This document shows, in pieces, positions 26,179-34,034 of a stretch of DNA of 61,296 nucleotides. The stretch comes from Dehalococcoidia bacterium (GTDB taxonomy: Bacteria; Chloroflexota; Dehalococcoidia; GIF9; AB-539-J10), in assembly GCA_003562475.1 (NCBI GenBank), contig PWUU01000014.1, positions 1 to 61,296 on the forward strand, written 5' to 3'. Under the pieces are notes generated by a model, which worked only from the letters and a program-made list of their open reading frames with translations, was not told the DNA's origin and did not search any database. Position numbers and translations under genes: made by a program. Every line of letters starts with the position of its first letter. Within the stretch, counting starts at the first letter, position 1.

Positions 26179-27282
26179 TTAGTCGAGACTGGTCATCACA
26201 GGAGTGGGGAATCCGTAGAGCTCTTCCCACGCCTGCGCAAACTCGAAGTATGCCTCGAGGTAGTCCGCCAGTTCGGGATACTCCTGCACCTCGGCTCTGT
26301 AGAACTCTTTGGTCCTCTCCACGAACAGGTCGTCGATGGACGAAGGCAGTGGCTGGACAATTGCCCCGTAGTCGATTATCGCCTGGAGCGCCACAGCATC
26401 ACGTGATACCGCTATTGCATTGTACTCGATCGCCTCAGTCCGAGCAGCCGAGGTAAGAATGGCTTTCAGGTGATCCGGCAGCGCCGCCCAGGAATCGGTG
26501 TTGACCAGGAAGGGGTACACCTCGGTGGGAGCACGGGTGGGGGAAAGGTAGGCGTACTTGGCCGCCTCGTGCAGGCCCATCATGTAGTCGAAGTTGGGGG
26601 CGGCGCACTCGAAGGCATCGATCACCCCGCGCTGCATTGCCTCGAAGACCTCGCCCAGGGGCATGAACACGGTGCCTACGCCCATCCCCGCGAGTATCTG
26701 TCCGCCGTCACCCGCTGTACGCATTTTCAGGCCTGCCAGGTCTTCCGGACCATGAATGGGATCGTTGGTCCAGATCCAGATCTCGGGCAGTCCGTGGCAA
26801 CCACCACCGGGGATATCGTAGATCTTCAAACCCAATCGGTCGTACCACATGTTCATGACATCGGCGCCCTTGTTCCTGTGGAAGATGAGGTTGGGTAGTG
26901 GGGGCATACCTGCAGGCAGCTGTGAGATGGCGGTGCCGAACCGGATATCCGCAGCCATGTAGGAGCCACCGCCGCCGGCGAAGTCAAGAACACCGCGGTC
27001 AATGGCCTGCCACTCCTCGGTCGCAGGTACAATCGCACCGGCCGGGTGCGCCGTCATCATCAACTGGCCTGCACTCATGTCACCGACATTCTTGGCAAGC
27101 CGTGCGAGGCCCTCATGGGGAGGCATACCCGAAGGAAGAGCAGATTGACCGACCCACTCGATAACCTCCCCCGGCGTCGGTTCAGGTGTCGGGCTCGGAG
27201 TGGTGTCCGGCGCGCAGCCAACAGCTGCTGCACTGACCAGCATCACCGCCGCGACCAACAACATCAGTACTCGCTTTCTCAT
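26179..27282 (-). CDS. dctP: TRAP transporter solute-binding lipoprotein (DctP), system 1
   Basis: Extracytoplasmic substrate receptor. 367 aa. The lipoprotein signal ends in ..AAAVGC with Cys23 as lipid anchor, then a Pro/Thr linker. The mature protein has the DctP fold with PLGEVFEAMQRGVIDAFE, a strong family signature near residue 215. The ATG at 27282 is preceded by AGGAGG; a GTG four codons earlier falls inside that site. A C-terminal helix region follows. The ligand cannot be read from sequence; the neighbouring enzymes suggest a hydroxy or sugar acid. Confidence 0.93.
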   Translation of the reverse strand: MRKRVLMLLVAAVMLVSAAAVGCAPDTTPSPTPEPTPGEVIEWVGQSALPSGMPPHEGLARLAKNVGDMSAGQLMMTAHPAGAIVPATEEWQAIDRGVLDFAGGGGSYMAADIRFGTAISQLPAGMPPLPNLIFHRNKGADVMNMWYDRLGLKIYDIPGGGCHGLPEIWIWTNDPIHGPEDLAGLKMRTAGDGGQILAGMGVGTVFMPLGEVFEAMQRGVIDAFECAAPNFDYMMGLHEAAKYAYLSPTRAPTEVYPFLVNTDSWAALPDHLKAILTSAARTEAIEYNAIAVSRDAVALQAIIDYGAIVQPLPSSIDDLFVERTKEFYRAEVQEYPELADYLEAYFEFAQAWEELYGFPTPVMTSLD

Positions 27283-27411
27283 TTTGTTTTTCACCTCCTA
27301 AGATTATCTATGTACTCGGCGGATGTGCCGTCTCCGCACACCGACCGCGTGCTGCCACGCCACCTCCGGCGTATCGCCTGGCAAACAGACTCGCGGAAGG
27401 TGAGTATTCCT

Positions 27412-27441
27412 AGTATAAGAAAGCCGTTTTACCTATGTCAA
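27412..27441 (-). promoter_or_regulatory. Promoter of TRAP operon 1
   Basis: Minus strand TTGACA (27436-27441), 18-nt spacer, TATACT (27412-27417). Near-perfect sigma-70-type boxes, with the same hexamers and spacing as the operon 2 promoter. Predicted start about 110 nt before dctP. Confidence 0.65.
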
Positions 27442-27482
27442 TACTCTTGACACTTCGCTCTGAAGCTCCTGATGTAAATCGC

Positions 27483-27503
27483 ATACGAATCGCGTATACG
27501 AAT
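27483..27503. promoter_or_regulatory. Possible operator upstream of TRAP operon 1
   Basis: Two direct copies of ATACGAAT lie 13 nt apart, and the second overlaps the palindrome CGTATACG (27493-27500). GTATAC-centred palindromes are common GntR-family sites. It is about 50 nt upstream of the -35 box. No regulator gene is nearby, so this is tentative. Confidence 0.3.
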
Positions 27504-27675
27504 GATGGACCGAACACCTGGACTTGCTGCAGTGCGGGAGCAACCGCAGTTCTTCAGTTGCCTGATTGCCCTGAGCGCACAGAGGCCGTTGTACGCTGAC
27601 GCATGGCAGCGAGGATCCGCACAGCAAGCAAGACAGGTGATGCAGTCGTCGCACGACCGGGAACAGACACAAAGA

Positions 27676-27692
27676 GCCCCTGCGAAGGGGGC
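27676..27692 (-). terminator. Weak terminator after dctM, system 2
   Basis: On the minus strand a 5-bp GCCCC/GGGGC stem with a 7-nt loop is followed by TCTTTGTGT, about 40 nt after the dctM-2 stop. Short stem and imperfect T-run. Confidence 0.4.
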
Positions 27693-27730
27693 CCTGTTAC
27701 TTACATATCGAGGTCCGGTCACCGGACAGC

Positions 27731-29062
27731 TCACATCAAACCCGGCAGCCAGAGGATGATCTGTGGAAAGGCAATACAAAGCAAGAGACCGACTACGATC
27801 AGCAAGAGGAACGGAACAACGCCACGAATTACATCGGTCGTCTCAACCCCGAACTCGGGAGGTGACGCTGCTTTCACAAAGAATATGGCATATGCGAATG
27901 GCGGACTCAGGAATGACATCTGCAGATTGATGATGATCATCATCGCGAACCAGAGCGGGTCGAAACCCAGAGCAGCGCCAATAGGCGTGATAATAGGCAC
28001 CATGATGAACACGATGCCGATCCAGTCAATGAACATGCCTAGAATGAAACTGAGAAGCATAACGACGAAGAATACACCCCATCTGCCGCCGGGAGCGCCG
28101 AGCAGGAACTCGGTGACGACGGCGCCGCCTCCGGCCCGAATGAATACTCCTACAAACGCAAACGCAAGCGAAGCGATCAGCAGAATCATGCCGCTGAGCT
28201 TGATAGTCTGAAGAGCAGTCTCCCTGAGCGCCCTGAAACTGAACCTGCGGTAAACTACCGCAAGAAGCGTAGCAGCCAGAGCGCCTACGGCGCCTGCCTC
28301 CGTCGGTGCAGCCACGCCGAAAAAGATGCTGCCAAGAACGGCCAGGATGATGAGCATGGGTGGAACGAGAGACTTCACCAGCATCGTCGTCTTCGTGGCG
28401 AACGAAACGTTGCGCTCTTCCACCGGCACAGCAGGACCTTCGGCCGGTCGGATGAGACACCAGACGACAATGTAGAGCATATACAGCCCTGCGAGCATGA
28501 ACCCGGGCACAAACGCGCCAAAGAACAGGCGCCCTACGCTCAGGTTTGCCATCGGACCGTAAACCACCAGCATAATGCTGGGTGGAATGAGAATGCCCAG
28601 GGTGCCTCCCGCACATACTGAACCGGTCGCGAGCGGCTTGCCGTATCCTCGCTTCAACATTGCCGGAATACCGACAAGCGCGAGCATCATGGTGGACGCC
28701 GCAATTACGCCCACGCACGCCGCCATGATGGTTCCAATCAGGATCGTGGTTATGGCAAGACCACCACGAAGCCCGCCGAACCACAGATACAGCACCGAGT
28801 ATAATTGTTCGGCCACCCCGGTACGTTCAAGCATGATGCCCATGAAGACGAAGAACGGGACCGCGAGAAGAGTGTAGTTGGTTAATTGGTTGAACATCCG
28901 GTTATAGAACATGTCACCAATGATGGCCGGACCGAATAACAGATAACCAACGATGAGTCCGGCAGCTCCGACGGAGATGGCGAGAGGATAACCCAGGAGC
29001 ACACCGACGAGCACCCCTCCCAGAAGAGCAATGGTCGTTACCTCGGGCGTCATGCTAATCAT
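27731..29062 (-). CDS. dctM: TRAP transporter large permease (DctM), system 2
   Basis: 443 aa, strongly similar to the system 1 DctM along its length. Shared blocks: PFFVFMGIMLERTGVAEQLYSVLYLWFGGL, GTIMAACVGVIAASTMMLALV, GGTLGILIPPSIMLVVYGPMANLSVGRLFFGAF, and FFGVAAPTEAGAVGALAA. About 12 membrane segments. ATG overlaps dctQ by 8 nt. The similarity suggests a whole-operon duplication followed by divergence, probably for related substrates. Confidence 0.94.
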   Translation of the reverse strand: MISMTPEVTTIALLGGVLVGVLLGYPLAISVGAAGLIVGYLLFGPAIIGDMFYNRMFNQLTNYTLLAVPFFVFMGIMLERTGVAEQLYSVLYLWFGGLRGGLAITTILIGTIMAACVGVIAASTMMLALVGIPAMLKRGYGKPLATGSVCAGGTLGILIPPSIMLVVYGPMANLSVGRLFFGAFVPGFMLAGLYMLYIVVWCLIRPAEGPAVPVEERNVSFATKTTMLVKSLVPPMLIILAVLGSIFFGVAAPTEAGAVGALAATLLAVVYRRFSFRALRETALQTIKLSGMILLIASLAFAFVGVFIRAGGGAVVTEFLLGAPGGRWGVFFVVMLLSFILGMFIDWIGIVFIMVPIITPIGAALGFDPLWFAMMIIINLQMSFLSPPFAYAIFFVKAASPPEFGVETTDVIRGVVPFLLLIVVGLLLCIAFPQIILWLPGLM

Positions 29063-29564
29063 ACTTCACACCCTTCACGACCATGTACATGTCGCGGTAA
29101 AACTGGGCCAGTCCCTGTATGAAGAACAGAAGGATACCTATAAAGATGATGGTTCTGAGCGGTTGTGCAGGCCAGTACAGGTAGGTGAACACAGTACGTT
29201 CACCAATATCGAACGCGCGAATCATCCATCTGTACGACAGGAGGATAAGGGTGCCCACCACGGGCACGAACAGGCCCAGGAAACATACGGAGTCGATAAT
29301 CGCACGCCCGCGCTCAGAGAAGCGCGTATAGATTATATCGACGCGTGCATGTCCCTTGTTCAGTAACACGTATCCCCAGGACAGGGCGTACATGCATGCG
29401 GCAATCTGAATAGGCAACTCGTACGTCCACATTTGAGCCCGACCGAACCCGTACCGCATGACAACCTGAAGACAGATGACGAGAATCGCGGCCACGACCA
29501 TCCACTTAACAAACTGGCCGAGGTTCGCATTTACCGTGTCAATCACCTTAAGGACTTTTCTCAC
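29055..29564 (-). CDS. dctQ: TRAP transporter small permease (DctQ), system 2
   Basis: 169 aa, the same length as its system 1 counterpart. Four predicted helices; QVVMRYGFGRAQMW and NKGHARVDIIYTRFSERGRAIIDS match DctQ conserved positions. An 8-nt overlap with dctM is conserved in both systems. It starts 94 nt after dctP with a perfect stem-loop in the gap. Confidence 0.9.
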   Translation of the reverse strand: MRKVLKVIDTVNANLGQFVKWMVVAAILVICLQVVMRYGFGRAQMWTYELPIQIAACMYALSWGYVLLNKGHARVDIIYTRFSERGRAIIDSVCFLGLFVPVVGTLILLSYRWMIRAFDIGERTVFTYLYWPAQPLRTIIFIGILLFFIQGLAQFYRDMYMVVKGVKYD

Positions 29565-29581
29565 GCCGTCACACCTTTATG

Positions 29582-29616
29582 GCCCGTCCCGGGAACCGAT
29601 GGCTCCCGGGACGGGC
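29582..29616 (-). terminator. Stem-loop after dctP, system 2
   Basis: A perfect 13-bp stem (GCCCGTCCCGGGA / TCCCGGGACGGGC) with a 9-nt loop, between dctP and dctQ. Same position and stem length as in system 1, but a different sequence, so the structure rather than the sequence is kept. Likely tunes the binding-protein:permease ratio. Confidence 0.6.
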
Positions 29617-29658
29617 AGAAAGTTCATGGAATAGAAGCTGTTGCTGAAGACTTCCTGA

Positions 29659-30741
29659 TTAGATGCGGTACCAGATGTCGCGCAGAGCCTCCATCCAGGA
29701 CCAGTAGGACTCGAGGATCTCAGCTTCCCATGGATCTGCGGCAGCTCGTTCTGCATAGTATTCTTCTGCCGCCCGCTGGTATTCTACCTCCATCTCTTCA
29801 GGCAGAACCTGGATGTTGGTGCCGTAGTCAATGAAACGCACAATGGCTTCCTGATCCATTCTCAGCAACTCGGCATACGCACGAATGGTTTCGGCCTGGT
29901 TCACCTCCGAGATGATGGCCTGAATGTCAGAGGGCATATCATCCCAGAGGTTCTTGTTGATGATGAACGGATTGTACTCGTACGGCTGTCGAGCGCCGGA
30001 AAGATACATGTATGACGCAGCCTCTTGCATGCCGAGATCCCAGTCGAGCGTCGGCATGGAGACCTCGTAGCCGTCGATAACGCCACGCTGCATTGCCTCG
30101 AACACTTCGCCGGCAGGCATCATGACCATGCTGGCGCCCATGCGCTCCCAGATCTCGGCGCCATCACCGGCACCACGAAGGGTGAGACCATCAACGTGGT
30201 TGGGGTACTCGAGAGGCCTGTCGATGCCCATATAGATCTCGGGAGGGCCCATCCAGCCGCCGTCCCTGACGATGTGCACTCCGGAACCCTCAATCATCTT
30301 GTTAGCAAATTCTGCGCCGCCGCCCTCACGGAACCATGAAAGGGCTTCCATGGGGGACATACCGCCACCAACTGTGGTGAACAGACCGCACTCATCCCAC
30401 CGGTCGCGCCAGTACATGAAGCATGTGACGGCGAAGTCAAGCGTGCCTACCTCTACCGCCGGGAACTCCTGCGTCGCGGGGGCAATGCCGCCGCCAACTT
30501 CGACAGACATCCTCACGCGGCCGCCCGAGGCCGCCTCAATCTGGTTCGCCACCCGGACCAGTGACGCATGCTGCTGCGTAATGCCGCCGGCGTGCGACTG
30601 ACCCACCAGGTTCCATGTCCTGTCATCCGGCTCGGATGGATCCGGTGTTGGGGTTGGGGTCGGTTCCGGAGCACATCCGACAATCAGCAAGCTGACTATC
30701 GCAAGCGCACCGATGAGAGACCAGATTACTCTTTTGCTCAC
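29659..30741 (-). CDS. dctP: TRAP transporter solute-binding lipoprotein (DctP), system 2
   Basis: 360 aa. Signal MSKRVIWSLIGALAIVSLLI followed by VGC places the lipid-anchored Cys at 23, then a Pro/Thr-rich spacer nearly identical in style to system 1. Signature PAGEVFEAMQRGVIDGYE near residue 210. GTG start with AGGAGG at 6 nt. The binding domains of the two DctPs have drifted more than the permeases, consistent with different but related ligands. Confidence 0.93.
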   Translation of the reverse strand: MSKRVIWSLIGALAIVSLLIVGCAPEPTPTPTPDPSEPDDRTWNLVGQSHAGGITQQHASLVRVANQIEAASGGRVRMSVEVGGGIAPATQEFPAVEVGTLDFAVTCFMYWRDRWDECGLFTTVGGGMSPMEALSWFREGGGAEFANKMIEGSGVHIVRDGGWMGPPEIYMGIDRPLEYPNHVDGLTLRGAGDGAEIWERMGASMVMMPAGEVFEAMQRGVIDGYEVSMPTLDWDLGMQEAASYMYLSGARQPYEYNPFIINKNLWDDMPSDIQAIISEVNQAETIRAYAELLRMDQEAIVRFIDYGTNIQVLPEEMEVEYQRAAEEYYAERAAADPWEAEILESYWSWMEALRDIWYRI

Positions 30742-30840
30742 TTCTTACCTCCTGAATTCTTTGGTTCTCGGGGTCCTCCAGCTTGACGGTGACCCCACGG
30801 TGGCGGGAAACACGGGAGGGGTTTACCTCTCTCTTCGGAG

Positions 30841-30870
30841 AGTATATGAACGTTGCCAAACAATTGTCAA
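30841..30870 (-). promoter_or_regulatory. Promoter of TRAP operon 2
   Basis: Minus strand TTGACA (30865-30870), 18-nt spacer, TATACT (30841-30846), about 95 nt before dctP. Same hexamers and spacing as the operon 1 promoter. Confidence 0.65.
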
Positions 30871-30872
30871 CA

Positions 30873-30897
30873 GCAACGTATAGCAACATATCGCAAC
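30873..30897. repeat. Three GCAAC repeats with exact 10-nt period beside the -35 box
   Basis: GCAAC occurs at 30873-30877, 30883-30887 and 30893-30897, one per helical turn, starting 2 nt upstream of the TRAP operon 2 -35 box. A further partial CAAC follows at 30897-30900. The phasing on one face of the helix suggests a cooperative activator or repressor site. Confidence 0.5.
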
Positions 30898-31016
30898 AAC
30901 GTAACAGCCCGGCGTCGTATTTGTCCCCTAGTGACAAACCGGCTCCATGGCTGACAGCCTCTCACAAGTTACTGCAGGTCACCTCCATCCGCCTGACATT
31001 CACCGGGGCCTGGTTA

Positions 31017-32681
31017 TCAGTTAACGATCGCGCCCTTGCTCGCTGAAGACACTCTTTCCGCATAGCGCAGGAGGTAGCCGGACTTCACCCGCGGAACAAA
31101 TGGGGGCACCTCGGCCAATCTCTTCTTCAGTTCCTCATCACTCACCTCGACATCGAGCCTGCAGCCGGGAATATCGATGCTGATGATGTCGCCTTCACGC
31201 ACCGCCGCCAGCGGACCGCCTTCGGCAGCCTCAGGAGACACATGGCCGATAGATGCGCCGCTTGTCGCTCCAGAGAACCGGCCGTCGGTAACGAGCGCAA
31301 CGACCTTGTCCAGGCCCAATCCCTTCAGCATGTCGGTACAGTCGAGCATCTCGCGCATGCCGGGACCGCCCTTCGGGCCTTCGTAACGGATGACCACCAC
31401 ATCTCCAGGCTTGATGCGCTGCTCCGCGAGCGCCTTCGCGGCATCCTCCTCGATGTCGAACACTCTCGCAGGTCCACGGTGCACGAGCATCTCCGGAGCT
31501 ACTGCACCACTCTTAACGACAGCGCTGTCGGGCGCGAGGTTGCCATACAGTATCGTCAACCCACCGGTCTCCCGGTAGGGATTCGAGCGTGGTCGGATGA
31601 CATCCTCGTTCCACACCCTGGCCGACTCAAGGTTCTCGGCAAGCGTCTTGCCCGTGGAGGTCATGACACCAGTGTCCAAAAGGTCGGCGATTCTCGACGC
31701 AAGTCCCTGAATACCCCCGGCGTAGTAAAGATCCTCTATATGATAGTTGGATGCCGGTGCGAGCTTCGCCAGCTGTGGCGTGCTGGTACGTATAGTGTTG
31801 AGCTCATCGATGGAGAACGGGATTCCAGCCTCATGTGCGATAGACAGCATATGCAGCACCGAGTTGGTGCTGCCGCCCATCGCCATATCGATGACCAACG
31901 CGTTGCGCAGTGATGCGGCGGTGACGATGTCACGGGCACGAATTCCTTTGCTGAGAAGATCCATCACCTGTCGCCCCGCCTGTTTGGCCAACCAGATGCG
32001 CTGGGCAAACACCGCCGGTACGGTCCCATTTCCCGGTAGGCCGAGGCCGAGAGCCTCAGTCAGACAGTTCATGGTGTTGGCCGTCCACATGCCTGAGCAG
32101 CTACCACAACCCGGAGTCACGCAATGCTCCATCGCTCTCATACGCTCAACAGAGAGCACCCCACGTGCAACCTCTCCAACCGCCGCAAACAGCATCCCGG
32201 AGTCCAGCTCCACGTCCATCTGGTCAGGCATTCGCCCGGCAAACATGGGGCCGCCACTCACAAACACCGACGGGATGTTGAGTCGAGCAGCAGCCATCAG
32301 CATGCCCGGCACAATCTTGTCGCAGTTCGTGATGAACACGAGCGCATCGAACTGATGTGCTTCCACCATCAACTCAACAGAATCAGCAATCACCTCTCTT
32401 GTCGGCAGAACGTAGCGCATGCCCACATGGGCCTGAGCAACACCATCGCACGCGGCGATAGTGTTGAACTCAAAGGGCGTCCCACCTGCCTCACGTACAC
32501 CTGCCTTCACCGCATCACCGATAGTCCTCAGGTGCACATGGCCCGGTACAATCTCGGAGAAACTGTTCACCACGCCAATGAACGGCAAGCCCATTTCGTG
32601 GTCATCAACCCCGGTGGCGTATAACAGCGCCCGGTGAACGCCACGCTCGATGCCCTGCTTCACAATGTCGCTTCTCATCAT
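31017..32681 (-). CDS. IlvD/Edd-family dehydratase, second copy, likely catabolic
   Basis: 554 aa, full-length family member with [31 protein letters not shown] and CVTPGCGSCSGMWTANTMN for the iron-sulfur cluster, and the standard C-terminal domain. It is clearly diverged from the copy at 20113. Two ATGs open the frame after AAGGGGG. Position inside a block with TRAP transporters, a LarA-type racemase, a UxaA-type dehydratase and FAD-linked oxidases suggests sugar- or hydroxy-acid dehydration rather than branched-chain amino acid synthesis; this is inference. It could still act as a normal dihydroxy-acid dehydratase. Confidence 0.88.
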   Translation of the reverse strand: MMRSDIVKQGIERGVHRALLYATGVDDHEMGLPFIGVVNSFSEIVPGHVHLRTIGDAVKAGVREAGGTPFEFNTIAACDGVAQAHVGMRYVLPTREVIADSVELMVEAHQFDALVFITNCDKIVPGMLMAAARLNIPSVFVSGGPMFAGRMPDQMDVELDSGMLFAAVGEVARGVLSVERMRAMEHCVTPGCGSCSGMWTANTMNCLTEALGLGLPGNGTVPAVFAQRIWLAKQAGRQVMDLLSKGIRARDIVTAASLRNALVIDMAMGGSTNSVLHMLSIAHEAGIPFSIDELNTIRTSTPQLAKLAPASNYHIEDLYYAGGIQGLASRIADLLDTGVMTSTGKTLAENLESARVWNEDVIRPRSNPYRETGGLTILYGNLAPDSAVVKSGAVAPEMLVHRGPARVFDIEEDAAKALAEQRIKPGDVVVIRYEGPKGGPGMREMLDCTDMLKGLGLDKVVALVTDGRFSGATSGASIGHVSPEAAEGGPLAAVREGDIISIDIPGCRLDVEVSDEELKKRLAEVPPFVPRVKSGYLLRYAERVSSASKGAIVN

Positions 32682-32765
32682 AATCCCCCTTCTCTATATC
32701 ATCACTATTCCGTCACATACACACAATGAGCTCTGCCATTCAGTGCTCCCGCTACGCCAGGACTC

Positions 32766-34031
32766 TTACTCACCCAGGAGTGGAAGCACAAGCGGCCCCT
32801 GAGGTATCACTCCGATCTCTGCGGCAGGTCCGAGCAACTCCAACGCCCGCTCGATAGCCCTATCCAGGTCCGGGACAGGCTCGATTCTCATACTTCGCAC
32901 AAGATCGCCACTGAGCCTCGAATACAGCATCACGTGGTTTCGCATCTGAATGCGGGCGAGGATCTGGTTCTGCCATTGAACTCCCACGGGTTCGTCGCGC
33001 CGAATCTTCTGCAACACCTCGATAGGCCCGGCGCACGCCTGATGGAGGTCCACAAACGACTGCGGACCAGGGCCAGCATCACAACTCGAGGCAATAATGA
33101 TGATGCCTCCATCCCGGGTGACGAGCGAGGCGTTGTCCATGCCTTTGACCGTCTGGTACAAATCGAGGTCAAGGGGAGCACCGCTGTTGGTGGTGATGGC
33201 GATGTCGACCCGGTGTGGCACCTTCGCCCCAACTACTTCAGCGGCAGCTGAGCAACCGGCCTCGTGAGCGGCCACCATGTCACCCGCGAACACCTGCGTG
33301 ATCTCCCTGGCATCGTTCAACAGGACGTTGACAATGAAGTCGAGCCGGGCCATCCTCGCCTGTTCCACCATATCTTCATGAATCGGATTGCCACCAAGCA
33401 CGCCTGCCCGTGCACATGGATCAGCGACCATTCGATAGCCGTGGTTCACATAGGCCGAGTTGAGGCCGAACACGCCGGGAGCAATACTCTTGCGCCCACC
33501 GGAGAAGCCGGCAAAGAAGTGAGGCTCGATGAACCCCGTGGACAGGCGGAAGTCGGCCTCTACAACGACCGGATTTATGTCGACTGGAGTTCCCCGCGCT
33601 GTCGTGCCGATGTTGACCACGGTCGAAGGGTCATGGTTGAGGACACGATAGCGATCCACGATGTCAGATCCGAGTGATTGCCGCAATTCGTCCTCGTCAA
33701 GCGGCGGGTGCAGCCCGAGCGCGACAACGATGGTAATCCGATCCGGGGAGACGACCCGCTCCAGTTCAGCCATGATAGGTGGCAGAAGGCGGTCGTCAGG
33801 ACAGGCCCGGGTGTTATCCGTAACGATGATGACGACACGGTCTGCAGGCTTGACTGCTGCGGCAAGAGGCTTCTGTCCAACGGGGTTGCGCAACGCCTCC
33901 ACAATGGCGGCCGCCTCATCGGCGAGCCCAGGCCGGTGGTGTGGCTCCAGGACAAACGCCACGTTCTCCTCAGGTACGCGGACGCCGACGGTTGTTGTCC
34001 CGTATGGAAGACGAAACTCTGCGTACTGCAC
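32766..34031 (-). CDS. LarA-family nickel-pincer racemase
   Basis: 421 aa, LarA length. The key residues of lactate racemase are all present at nearly the same numbering: His108 (ALGLHPP), His171, the cofactor-bound Lys181 (in HFFAGFSGGRK) and His197 (YVNHG), keeping the 10- and 16-residue spacings. This predicts use of the covalent nickel-pincer nucleotide and racemisation or epimerisation of an alpha-hydroxy acid. LarB, LarC and LarE, which make the cofactor, are not in the window. It lies 3 nt downstream of an FAD-linked oxidase gene on the same strand, which fits a racemase feeding a stereospecific dehydrogenase. Substrate unknown. Confidence 0.88.
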   Translation of the reverse strand: MQYAEFRLPYGTTTVGVRVPEENVAFVLEPHHRPGLADEAAAIVEALRNPVGQKPLAAAVKPADRVVIIVTDNTRACPDDRLLPPIMAELERVVSPDRITIVVALGLHPPLDEDELRQSLGSDIVDRYRVLNHDPSTVVNIGTTARGTPVDINPVVVEADFRLSTGFIEPHFFAGFSGGRKSIAPGVFGLNSAYVNHGYRMVADPCARAGVLGGNPIHEDMVEQARMARLDFIVNVLLNDAREITQVFAGDMVAAHEAGCSAAAEVVGAKVPHRVDIAITTNSGAPLDLDLYQTVKGMDNASLVTRDGGIIIIASSCDAGPGPQSFVDLHQACAGPIEVLQKIRRDEPVGVQWQNQILARIQMRNHVMLYSRLSGDLVRSMRIEPVPDLDRAIERALELLGPAAEIGVIPQGPLVLPLLGE

Positions 34032-34034
34032 ATC

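Larger units (their letters stand above)
27295..27730 (-). other. Promoter region between the two TRAP operons
   Basis: 436 bases from the dctM-2 stop to dctP-1. It holds a terminator for system 2 (27676-27692), a small palindrome with direct repeats (27483-27503), a near-consensus promoter (27412-27441) and a leader of about 110 nt. Open frames here are short and look accidental. Confidence 0.6.

Noticed and set aside
30873-30897. CRISPR-like repeats
   Set aside because: Units are 5 nt with 5-nt gaps, far too short for CRISPR; better explained as protein-binding sites. No cas gene is present.
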